Of a stretch of 64,000 nucleotides of DNA, positions 12,601 to 22,558 are shown one piece after another. The notes under the pieces were generated by a model. It worked only from the letters and a program-made list of their open reading frames with translations. It was not told where the DNA came from and searched no databases. This DNA comes from Lindgomyces ingoldianus. Lineage: Eukaryota; Ascomycota; Dothideomycetes; Pleosporales; Lindgomycetaceae. The stretch's first letter is position 1, and each line of letters starts with the position of its first letter. The stretch is taken from positions 124,001 to 188,000 of the forward strand of contig NW_022985196.1 of assembly GCF_010093535.1 (NCBI RefSeq), written 5' to 3'. Both the position numbers and the translations under genes were made by a program.

Positions 12601-14200
12601 GTAATATTAAATGCTGTAAGAGTTTAGGCTACTAAGCTACATAAAATAGCAAAACTATTTAATGTTATAACTAACTATGCAAATTTAGTTACTTTTTTAA
12701 CAGTAAAGAAGTTATTACTAATGCACATAAGATAGGTAATAAAACTAGCCTAGTTTAACTGCATTATTAAGCATGTTTTAGGAACACAGAATTAACAGGC
12801 TAACGCCCTTAGCTAAAGACTAGACTACTTTAATAGTAAAAAAGAAGGAACTAAAGAATTTACGCTCTTTAAAAAAACTAATAAAGAATAGATTTATAAT
12901 AGGCCTTAACTTATAAAAAAATCTTATATGCTTATAGCTAGTAAGTAAGGATAAAAAAACTTAATCTAAGAATATTATAAATCTCTAATATTTAGACATT
13001 TAAGAATAGGCACTCTTTAGAAAAAGTTAAGAGCTGCTATACTATAATAAATACTAAAGTTAAAGCAACTATGTATAGAGGTGCTTAAGAAATGCAACAC
13101 CTGTAACAAAAATAACTTATAGAGGCATAAGGCATATAGCTATCTCTAGCTAATTAAAGCACTAAAGTTACTATAGATAATAATTATAATAAATTTTATT
13201 ATAGGATTACCCCTGTCTAAAGAACTAGAGATAGATAGGATGTGCAACATAATTACAGTAGCCTTAGATAAAACTACTAAGTATCTACATACTTAGCTCT
13301 TAAAAAAAATAATAACTGCTAAAGAATTTATTTATAAATTAAAATAAAACATAATATTAGTATATAGATGCCTTAAGATTATTATTTTTAACTAAGATAA
13401 GCTGTTTACTAGTAGTTTCTAGAAAGCAGTAATGCAGCACTTTAGTATAGCACATAAGCTATTAACAGCCTACTACCTGCAGACAGACAGACAAACTAAG
13501 AGAGTAAATGTAAAAATAGAAAAGTACTTAAGAAAGTATATTTTTTATACTTAAAATAACTAGGCAGCATAGCTTCTAATAGCATAGTTAGCTATTAATA
13601 ATGTAGAGTTAGCTATAATAAAAGAAATGCTATATAAGGCTAATTTTAGATATAACTTATACTTTAAGTTGTATAAAAACTAACTTATAGACCTATAAAA
13701 GTTAATAGATTAGCTAACAGACCTATGTTAAATACATAAAGGGTTAGCTGTTAAAGTAAGGTCTAGTAGAATAATAATAAAGAAGTACATAAACAAATTA
13801 TAATAACTAGGACTAAAAATCTACCTAGAAGACTATGTCTATCTTAACATAAAAAACTTTAAGATACCTAGGCCTTCTAAGAAGCTAGCAAAAAAAAGAA
13901 TAGGACTATATAAAGTCTTTTAAACTTAATAAGATAACTGTAAGCTTAAGCTTCCCCTACATATAAAGATACACCTATAGTTCTATATTTCTAGAATAGA
14001 AAAGGCACTTAAAGAAATTCCTCTATCTACATAGAAATAAAAGGATAAAGAAACAGAATATAAAGTTAAGCATATTATTAGTAATTAAAAAAACTAGAAA
14101 GAATTTCTAGTAAAATAAAAAAAGTAGCTTACTAGTAAAAACACATAAAAACTAGCTAAGAATTTAAGAAACGCGCAGCTATTAGTATAAAGGTACTTTT
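9677..14200 (+). pseudogene. Decayed pol of the outer gypsy element, with chromodomain
   Basis: Beyond the copia insertion the gypsy frame resumes. A pepsin-like protease (LIDSR, later VILGYN) lies at about 10870-11160. Reverse transcriptase follows at about 11460-12250, with VYLDNVLIYL as the catalytic YxDD block (here YLDN). RNase H is near 12440-12850, and integrase is at about 12990-13650, where a CNTCNK zinc pair is visible. A chromodomain (EYKVKHIISN, then EFLVK) lies at about 14050-14190. A chromodomain after integrase is the hallmark of chromoviruses, which target heterochromatin. Stops interrupt every block. Confidence 0.85.
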
Positions 14201-14921
14201 AGGCTTGTCTAAAAGAAACTAGCTAAGTAATAAAGCACCTATATTAAAAGAAACAGCTATGTTATTACTAAATAGCAGCAGCCTTTAGAGACAAGTACCT
14301 GCTAATAACAGTTAAGAAGAGAAACAGCTTTTTACTTTAGCCTTAAGAGCTTCTATTTTGTCTAAGGAGGATAGGTCTTTTTTTAAAAACTTTACACAAT
14401 AAGCTTCTAATAAGTTTAATAACTTTTAGATATAATCTTATCTAAAACACTTCTTATTTATTACCTCTAATATTTTCTCTTGCAAGCAGAGTTGCTTCTA
14501 GACTTAAGCCTATTACTTATCTTATAATATGCAGTCTTAAGCTTATAAGGCCTTAGCCTTTTAAAGAAGTAACTCTCTCTCTTTCTCTAACTAATCTTAC
14601 ACAGTGTTAGAAATAAAGGTGTTACATTTACTATACTTTTTTACACATTTAACACAGTTATCTAAAGACAATGTTAATACATAAAATAACTCTAAAAACT
14701 AGTAAGCGCTATAGGGCCTTATTTTTGTCTAGTAAAAAGGATTAAAATAATAAGTAATATAAAGACAATAAGATAAGCAGGACTAATAAGCTATTTAGTA
14801 TAAGAAAAATAGATGTTAAGGACGCTTTCTAGTAAGAGGACGTACACTTTATAAATAAACTTTTACTAACATAACTGTGTAAGCAGAGCGGCAAGGACGC
14901 TGCTAGAGAGAGGGGGCAGCG

Positions 14922-15513
14922 TGTTACAGTCTACAGTTGGACTAGCGTAACCCCACCAGTAGTGCTCTACAGCCTAGCTAGGTTAGGGCAGGACTTGTTT
15001 ACAAACTAATTAGAGGAACTAGAGGCAGCACAGCCGCCTGCAATTATAGAAGAATGCGTTGTCTAATAAAGAGGCAGGGCTACGTATTACAAGGAGCTTA
15101 AGGAGCTTAAGGAGCTCTTCTTAGCAGACTCCTGTAAACTCCTTTAACTCCCCTTAGCACCCTAGCATATGTATATAGTTTCTATATTAAACAACCTTTA
15201 GAAGGTGTGTTTAACATTTAGTTTATTCTTTATATAGACTAAGTAGCATTTAGCTTTCTAAAGAGCTGTAATACTATTTATATATCTTACACTATATATA
15301 CCTCTAACCCTGTCTAAAAGGACTGTTTGACCCTAGCCTCCCTACTGCTGCATATAGGGCAAACTATAATCCGGTCATTCTCCCTCCCTCTATTAGCCTA
15401 ATAGCCTGTACGTAGGACTGTACACCCTACCGGATTGGCCCCTTCAACCCGTCCTACTCATCCCCTAGGAATATCATCAGACCTGAGTGCTTCACGAAGC
15501 AAGGATTGTAACA
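14922..15513 (+). repeat. Right (3') LTR of the outer gypsy element
   Basis: This 592-bp partner of 1424-2015 shows the opposite decay pattern. Its beginning is mutated, whereas its last 110 or so bases are intact, with CCGG, CCCGTCC and TTCACGAAGC preserved. It is followed directly by the GATGC target duplication. Confidence 0.95.
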
Positions 15514-15880
15514 GATGCCTAGCTTTTTAGGCGAGGTAGGCATTATCTAGAAAGTGCGGGGTTAACAGCACAGTTTAGGAGTTGTCCAGGACTACCTAGT
15601 GCAGTCTAGGCGAGTCTACAACAGCCTAGGAAACACCTGGATAGCCGGTCGTTACATGTTTACCTTTTCTTCTAACCTGTCCCTATCTTAGCAGTCTAAG
15701 TTATGTCTGCTAACATGCTTATTACTACCTTACTTACTGTTGCTACGCCTATTGTTACCACACTAACTACTGCTATGCCTATTGCTGTCCTACCTACTGT
15801 TATTACGCATACCTTCTTAGCTGTTATATGCAAGTGTGGCTGCTAGTACGTCATCTAGCCCTAGCAAAAACACCTTACTG
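15514..15880 (+). pseudogene. Fragment of an unassigned RIP-decayed reading frame, split from 21548-21911
   Basis: From about 15702 a Thr/Ala/Pro-type frame opens with ATG and runs with few stops to a Cys-rich stretch (ICKCGC), then into TAG codons. If the second gypsy element is taken out, the same frame continues at 21548 for about 120 more codons, again broken mostly by TAG and TAA. This is therefore one older sequence split by the minus-strand gypsy insertion. The Cys-rich part resembles a zinc-binding segment, but I cannot assign a family. Confidence 0.45.
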
Positions 15881-16198
15881 TGTCACGATTGTGCACGAGT
15901 AAGGTTATAGAGCTTCACAGAGGTCTAGTTTAATTACTATGTAAGGTATTATAGTAGGTACAAGACGTTGTGTAAGGAATAGAAAGGTTTAGAAAAAAAT
16001 TAGTAATTAAATACTTAGCTTAAAAGTCTAAGCGCTTTAGGTATAAATTAAGCTTATTTTAAGTTTAGTTAGTGTTAAAGTAGTTTATGCTTAAGTTTAT
16101 GTCTGTATTATATTATGTTTATGTTAGACATGCACTAATAATACTCTAGTACACGTCTAATATAGTTATGTCTAGGATCTAGAGAGGATACTGTAACA
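15881..16198 (-). repeat. Left LTR (3' LTR in element orientation) of the second gypsy element
   Basis: This 318-bp repeat pairs with 21225-21542. Its outer end (TGTCACGATTGTGCACGAG) is intact, and its inner end is mutated (TCTAGGATCTAGAGAGG). Confidence 0.95.
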
Positions 16199-16249
16199 GT
16201 ACCTCCCCCCCTTATTAGAAAAGAAATCTTTTATATTAGTAGTTTTAGC

Positions 16250-19200
16250 ATTAGGTTGTCTTTATTAGAGTATAAGTTTAGTTTAGATAAGTATTAGGCG
16301 TAGAATTAGGTTACTGTAGAGTTTTTTTATAAGGCTTTTATAGGTTTCTATAATAGTTTATTATATCTAGTCTATTTTATAAAGTATTTATAGATACATT
16401 TCTTCTTGTTAAACTAGATCTGTTTAATGTCTTTTATAACATATTCTAGTTTATTATTTATAATAATAGGTTTAGGTAGCAGGTTTAGCTGTTTAAGTAG
16501 ATAGTTAGATTTAGAGGCTACTTAGCGCAGCAACAATATATAGAACACAGGGTGTATCTTTATGCTGTTAGGTAGGATTAATTAGTAAGCATATAATAAG
16601 ACTATATAAGCTACTATAAAAAAGCTAAGGTTCTTTTAATTAAGTTTCTTTAATTATTAGTTTATTTAAATATTTCTAGTGTCTAGCTAGACCTTTTTGC
16701 TAGCTACATACATAGGGGCAGAGGTTTAGAATTAGTTTACATACTCTTATTAAAAAGCTTAAGCCTATATAAGCTTTTTATAAATATATTTAAATATATT
16801 TTAGATTTTATTAATAAGTTTATTTATGTCTATTACTTATATAAATTAATAAGTTAGTTAGGGGGTATTTAAAAGTAGTTTAAATCTTATTTAGAGGTAG
16901 TATCTGTAGTTTACTAAGAACAGGGATACTTATGTTAATTTAGATGTTATGTTATTAGCTTTAAACTATGCTATAGCTAACTATTTTACTTAGTTATTTT
17001 ACTAGTAGTTTATGTACACTTATAGGACTTATTCTATTACAGCATTTGCATTCTTAGTCTAGCTGTTAGTCTCTAGGTAAAAAGCTATAGATAGATAGAA
17101 GACAATTTAAAGCTGTTTACAGAGTTTGTCCTAGAAAGCTAAGACAAACTGTGTACCTCTGTCTAATATAATTATGTTAGGCAGGCTATAGTAAACTTAT
17201 ATGTATTAGTAGAATAACTAGGCTATATTAGAGGCAGTTATAGAGGAACATAGTATTAAGTGTTAATACTTAGTTAAGTAATTAATAACTACTATAATAT
17301 TTATATACCCTTTAAATAAAAGTAGGTTTATAATAAAATTAATTAATATATTTTTTTAAGCTTGTTTAGAGATTAAGAGTAGTTTAAGTAGGCTATTATA
17401 CTTTTTTTAAGAGGCTTTTACTTTATAGTAAGTATAGCAACATAATACATATTAGTGTACAGTATAGAACATGCAGGGCTAGTAGTACTCTCTCTGTAGT
17501 AGGTTAAGAGTCTTTTCTTTGCCTAGGTGTCCTCTAACAGGTAAGTTATGTATAATTTAGAGTAGTTTAATTCTTAGTTTATTAAAATTAAGAATTATAA
17601 GTTAGTTATAGTAATATAGCTTACTATTTTAGTTTTTATAGTTAGCTAGTGTTACTTTCTTTAACTAACTAGCACTATTTTAGAGTAGGTCTAAGGTTTC
17701 TTAGATAAATTTATTATTTAAATACTTATTAGTAATAATCTAATTAATTATCTAATCTATTTTATTTAGGTTAAGGTCTAAAAATAGCTTAAGTTAGAGC
17801 AGAGTTTAGTGTTAAGCCTTTTATGCTTTTTTTTAAGTAGAGATGTCTTAGAATTACTTTATAAAAGTATTTAGTTTCTTTTTATTTTAACTAGAATAAT
17901 AAGTAATTTTAAAATTAAAATAGAATAGGTATTTAGACTAATAGGCTTATTAGTAGCTAAGTTATTTTATAGTTATAAAGTACTATAAGTTCTTATAGTT
18001 AGATAGAACTTATATTAGATGTGCTGCACCTTTTAGTTTAAGTTGCTATTATTTAAAGCAGTGTACTATAGTAAGTAATTTTTTATTATAAATCTTATAA
18101 TTACCTTCTGCAAGACTTATTTTTTTTAAGAAGTATGTAATAGGCCTAATAGTTTTATCTAGCTTAGTCTAGAAGAGAACTTCTGCTACTATGTAGTCTA
18201 AAGCATTAGCTTCTATAAGTATTAGTAGTTTAGAGTTAAAGTAGCAGAGTATTAGGGCTTTAGTAAAGGCTTTCTTTAGCTAGTTAAAAAACTATTAGTA
18301 ATTTAAGTTAAAGTTAAATTAAATCTCTTTTTTAGTAAGTGTAATTATAAGGCTTACTTACTATAAAAAGTTATTAATAAATTATTAGTAAAAGTTAGTA
18401 AATTTTATAAAAGCTTAAATATCCTTTATATTCTTTAGGTATTGCTAATCTAGCACAGTTTAAACCTTAATAAGGTCTATTTAGATGCTATTTATAGAGA
18501 TTACATATTCTAAATATATAACCTTTAATTAGTAAAACTTACATTTATTTACATTAAGTTATAAACCTACTTCTTCTATAGCCTTTAGCACTAGGCGTAC
18601 ATGCTATTTGTGCTCTAAAAGGCTATTACTGTAGATTAAAATATTATTAATATACATAGTGCAGAACATGTTTAGGTAGAGTTAGAGTAAGTTATTTATA
18701 AAATGTTAAAAAGTACTAAGCGTGTTAGCTAAGCTAAAAGGCATTACTAGGTACTTAAATAGTCTATATTAGGTCTAAAACACTGTTAGCTACTTATTAC
18801 TCTTTACTATTTTTAGCTTATTAAAAGTAGTAATAATATCTAACTTTATAAAATACTTTACTTTACTTAGTTAGCTTAGAGTTTTTTATAAAAAAAAATT
18901 AAGTATTAGTTTTTAATAATAATAGTGTTTAGTTTTTAGTAGTTAACATAGAATTAAAGCTTACTTTTAGGTTTTTTTATAAATAGTATAGGTAACACTA
19001 CTAGTAAGAAGCTAGCTTAAATAAACTTTTTTTTTAAGTTTTTATTAAAGTATTTTTAAAGCACTTTTAATTTATTTAGCAACATTTTATATAGTAGCCT
19101 ATAACTAGGTTATTTACTAGGCTTAAAAGTTATCTAGTAATTATATAGATGTTATATTAAAAGCTTATTAAACTTATTTTAGAAAAAGATATATAATAAG

Positions 19201-21190
19201 TTATAGTAGTTTTAAAAAACTATTATTTTTAAGTTAGTGCGTTTTTAGAGAGCTAGAGCTTAGTCTATATTAGAAATTATAACTACATAGATTTTATAAT
19301 CTAGTTATTAAGCTAAGGTTATAAATAAAGCAGGTCCTATATAGCAGATGTCTATCTACTATTTAAGTCCTAGTTTATGTCTAAATTAAGTAGGTAAAGG
19401 TTCTTTAAAGGCTTTTTTTTTTTTAAGTTTAAGTAGTTATTAAATTATTTTATATAGCCTATCTTAGTAAAAGGCCTAGCTTATTAGCCTTACTTAAGTA
19501 GTTTTTTTTTAAGTTATTAAAAAGTAAGTCTAGAGACTTTCTATATTAAGTGCTATTTAGGTGTTGTTTAGGTGTAAGTATAAGCATATATTTTAGCATT
19601 AAAAAAAGTTAAAGTTTAAAACTTACTTTTAGTAATTAAAAGTAACTTTATGCTAATATAGCTATAGTTATTTTAAAATTAGGTTATAACATCTTATGTT
19701 TATTACATAGAGTTTAATCTACTTTTTATAGTATTAGTAAGTAATTATAATAGTTATAGTATAAAAGATAAAACTTTTTTTAAGTTATTTTTTATTAAAT
19801 CTAGTTAAGTAAATTATTTAAGTAAGTAGTGTTAATTAAAGATTTAGTTTACACACTAGTTTTTTATTAATGTAACCTATACTGTTTACTTTTAAGTTAA
19901 TAAAAGCTTATATTAGAGCTAATATAGTTTTTTATTATAAACATACAGAAATATTAACTTAGTACTTTTAGTTATTAGTAGAGGACTTAGCTTATAGGTT
20001 AGCAGAGATTTAGTGTTAAATTAGTTCTAAAAGGTAACTTAGCCCTAAGATAAGCCTTTTTATAGGCTTCTACTGCTATAGCTGCAGCTATATTAAAAGT
20101 AGTAAAAAAGATTAAAGCTTAAACATAAGTTAAAGCTTTTATAAAAATAAGATTAAAATAGTAAAAATTTTTAATAAATGCTAGCAGCGCTACTTGCATA
20201 GACTTAAAAAAAAAAATAAAGCAGTTTTAAAAGATATAACTATGCTTACTATACTTAAAGTATTAACTTTTTTTTTTATAATTTTTACACTTTTTAAAAC
20301 TAACTAGAGCATAATTTAAATTAATTTTTATTACATTAAAGTTCTTATTTGCAACTGCGCTAGTTTAGGGGCGTATTAGGGCTTATATAGGGAGAAACCT
20401 TATGTTATTATTATAGGTAGCAATTAAGTTTACATACACATTAAGGTTGTTTAGAAGGGGTTCTTCTACTATAGCGTGTTACAGTTTAGTTAAAAAAGAG
20501 TTATATAAAGCTATAATTAGACCTATCTTATTTAGGCCTATATTAAATGCAAGTTAGTAGAACTTAGTAAAGTGTAAAGTAAAGCTTTTTTTTTTATTAT
20601 AAAGTGTTTAGGTAACTTAGAGCTGTTAACTTTTTATTTAAGTTTTTATAAGTTACTTATAAAAACTTTATAAATTAATTTAAGTTAATAATATTTTTAT
20701 TTATTAGTAAGTTAATTAAGGCTGTTATGTTATAGTTAAGTTAAAAGTAAGCATATAGTAACTAAAAGTGTTTAAAGAGAAATTAGTTTATATTTTCTTT
20801 AAGTTTATATTAAAGCTTATATAGAAAGGAAAGTAGGTCTTTTTATTTTCTATTAAATAGTAGAGGATTAGAGAGTTAGTTAGATTTTATTACTAAGTTA
20901 AAAAAGTTATAAGTTATAGGCAGCGTTAGATAAGAGAGAGTTAAGCCACCTCTAGACTTCTAAGTAAGCTTTAAGGCTAGTAAGTTCTTAGTTCCTACTA
21001 CTATAATAAAAGTTAAGGTAGAAATAAACTACTTAATAACATAAAGCTGTTTTTTAAAGTCCTTTTAAAAAGCTTTTAAGTTTATAATGTAGTAGCTTTC
21101 TTATAAAGTAAGCGCTTTTTAAAAGGCTTTTTAGCTTACTTTAATAGCTTAAAGTTATATAAGTACTAAGCTTATTAAATTAGATTTAAA
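16250..21190 (-). pseudogene. Decayed gag-pol of the second gypsy element
   Basis: The minus-strand translation gives gypsy-type blocks in the expected order from right to left. Reverse transcriptase is at about 18560-18680 (NNILIYS followed by EHK and HVRLVLKAIEE). The integrase zinc-binding region is at about 17400-17530, with GHLGKEKTLNLLQREYY and then CCYT in the HHCC area. Protease and gag should lie further right (about 19500-21190), but they are too decayed for me to place. All frames are closed by stops of RIP type. Confidence 0.8.
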
Positions 21191-21224
21191 GGCTATTCTT
21201 AGCTAAAGTTTTAATACAACATAA

Positions 21225-21542
21225 TGTTATAATTATGTATAAGTAAGGTTATAAAGCTTTATAGAGGTCTAGTTTAATTACTATGTAAGGTATTATAGTA
21301 AGTATAAGATGTTATATAAGGAATAAAAAAGTTTAGAAAGAAATTAGTAATTAAATACTTAGCTTAAAAGTTTAAGCACTTTAGGTATAAATTAAGCCTG
21401 TTTTAGGTTTAGTTAGTGTTAAAGCAGTTTATGCTTAAGTTTATGTCTGTGTTGTGTTGTGTTTATGTTAGACGTGCACTAATAATACTCTAGTACGCGT
21501 CTAATACGGTTATGTCTGGGATCCGGGGAGGATACCGTGACA
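21225..21542 (-). repeat. Right LTR (5' LTR in element orientation) of the second gypsy element
   Basis: This 318-bp partner of 15881-16198 has its inner end mutated (TGTTATAATTATGTATAAG). Its outer end is intact (TCTGGGATCCGGGGAGG), mirroring the left copy. Confidence 0.95.
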
Positions 21543-21547
21543 TACTG

Positions 21548-21911
21548 CTACTATTCCTCTTACACTTATGTTACCCTCTCTAACCCTTAGCATCTAAACT
21601 ACTAGCCTCTACTCTAAAAGCTAGAACATTAAGCCTAAAAACTATGCTGCCCTACTATAGCTTGCTACATTAATTATCGCCTGTCCTCTCTGTCTACAAC
21701 CTAGAACTCTAGTTCTAGAGCAACTAGAACTCTTTTTAAAACCTACACTATTGTTACTTATTATAAACAAGGCCTACTGCTGCTGTTGCACAGCTGCTGC
21801 ACGCAATTGCAGAACTCCTAGGATCTTGCAACTTTAAGAATAATCTTACACTATACTAACACTTGTACGCTAGCAGGTTCTGCTTTATTTGCTAACAAAG
21901 GGACACTAAAC
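21548..21911 (+). pseudogene. Continuation of the unassigned RIP-decayed frame from 15514-15880
   Basis: In the frame continuing from 15702-15880 this segment reads about 120 codons, interrupted mainly by TAG and TAA. It has a cluster of Cys residues (CCCCTAAARNC) near 21780-21820. The unit is older than the second gypsy insertion, which split it, and older than the solo LTR, which bounds it on the right. The product is not recognised. Confidence 0.4.
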
Positions 21912-22063
21912 TGTAAGGCCGGGATGGCGCTTACGTGTAAGGCCGAGATGGTGCTTACGTACGACGGGTATATATACTATTCTGTACGCAATAATTAACG
22001 TTGGTTGATTATTCGCACCTTTTTGGTTGTATTGGCGTAGTGGTACAGAGCTCCGTCCTTACA
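21912..22063. repeat. Solo LTR with duplicated 5' end
   Basis: This 152-bp unit is bounded by the inverted ends TGTAAGG and CCTTACA. A perfect 5-bp target duplication TAAAC lies at 21907-21911 and 22064-22068. The first 24 bases (from TGTAAGGCCGGGATGG) are repeated immediately at 21936 with two transitions, so the LTR carries two tandem left ends. A TATATATAC box lies at about 21970. Unlike its neighbours it is not AT-shifted. No matching partner exists in the window, so it is a recombination product (solo LTR) of an unidentified family. Confidence 0.8.
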
Positions 22064-22558
22064 TAAACACTTAGAGGAGAGAGCCTTAAGAATACTTGCT
22101 ACTTACTAAATACAAGAGGTATAGGAGAGTTTGCTAGGAAAATACAGAGAGATAGATATTTTACATGTATGGGCTATTAGGAGGTATGCTATTACTAAGG
22201 AATTGCTTATGTAATAAACTACTAGTGCCCTCTAGGCTAGAGCCGGGCGTAATAAAGACATCCATCCATCCATCCGCCGTATGTAGCTCTGCTTCAGTAT
22301 CATGTATTAAAACACCAATAAAACTCTATGGCCTCCCTGCTGTGTGATCAAGGTGTTCGCCTACTTCTCAAGATATACTGTGTAAGCACACAGTCTAGCG
22401 CCGCTACCGACCCCATCCGGCCAATCAAAGCACTCGGTTAGAACATGAGGCAGCCGACGAGGCTCTCCCCGCCACGTCGTGCCTATCGTGCAGAATAGAC
22501 GACCCAACATGCACACACTTGTTGTTTCTTCCCATCCGCCTGGGTTCGCGTAATCGCA
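22064..22558. other. Compartment boundary and upstream region of the STAND gene
   Basis: Composition changes here from the AT-rich repeat block to GC-balanced DNA, between about 22240 and 22400. A (CATC)4 microsatellite lies at about 22260-22276. No coding segment or transposon end is recognised beyond the TAAAC target duplication at 22064. The last 200 bases should hold the promoter of the gene starting at 22559, but no clear TATA box is seen. Confidence 0.5.

Larger units (their letters stand above)
1424..15513 (+). mobile_element. Ty3/gypsy chromovirus-type LTR retrotransposon, RIP-inactivated, carrying a nested copia element
   Basis: This is a complete LTR element of 14,090 bp, or about 7.7 kb once the nested copia insertion (3277-9671 plus one TSD copy) is removed. 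Both LTRs are exactly 592 bp, start with TGTTAC and end with GTAACA (decayed to ATAATA in the left copy). A perfect 5-bp target duplication GATGC lies at 1419-1423 and 15514-15518. A purine-rich tract ending just before the right LTR (about 14904-14917) is the likely polypurine tract and sets the plus orientation. Internal domains in order are a gag zinc knuckle (about 3135-3180), aspartic protease, reverse transcriptase, RNase H, integrase and a C-terminal chromodomain, the order of Ty3/gypsy chromoviruses. Every domain is riddled with TAG/TAA codons at positions expected to be Trp or Gln, as RIP produces. Confidence 0.93.
15881..21542 (-). mobile_element. Second Ty3/gypsy LTR retrotransposon, minus strand, RIP-inactivated
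   Basis: This is a complete 5,662-bp element with two LTRs of exactly 318 bp, TG...CA ends and a perfect target duplication TACTG (15876-15880 and 21543-21547). Its polypurine tract appears on the plus strand as a C-run just right of the left LTR (16199-16212), so the element reads on the minus strand. It is a different family from the outer gypsy element, because LTR length and sequence are unrelated. The coding region is fully broken by stops. Confidence 0.93.

Noticed and set aside
15820..21911. Assignment of the Cys-rich relic to an OrsD/DUF3505-type zinc finger
   Set aside because: The Cys spacing (CKCGC) does not fit the expected C-x2-C and a second His is not clear.
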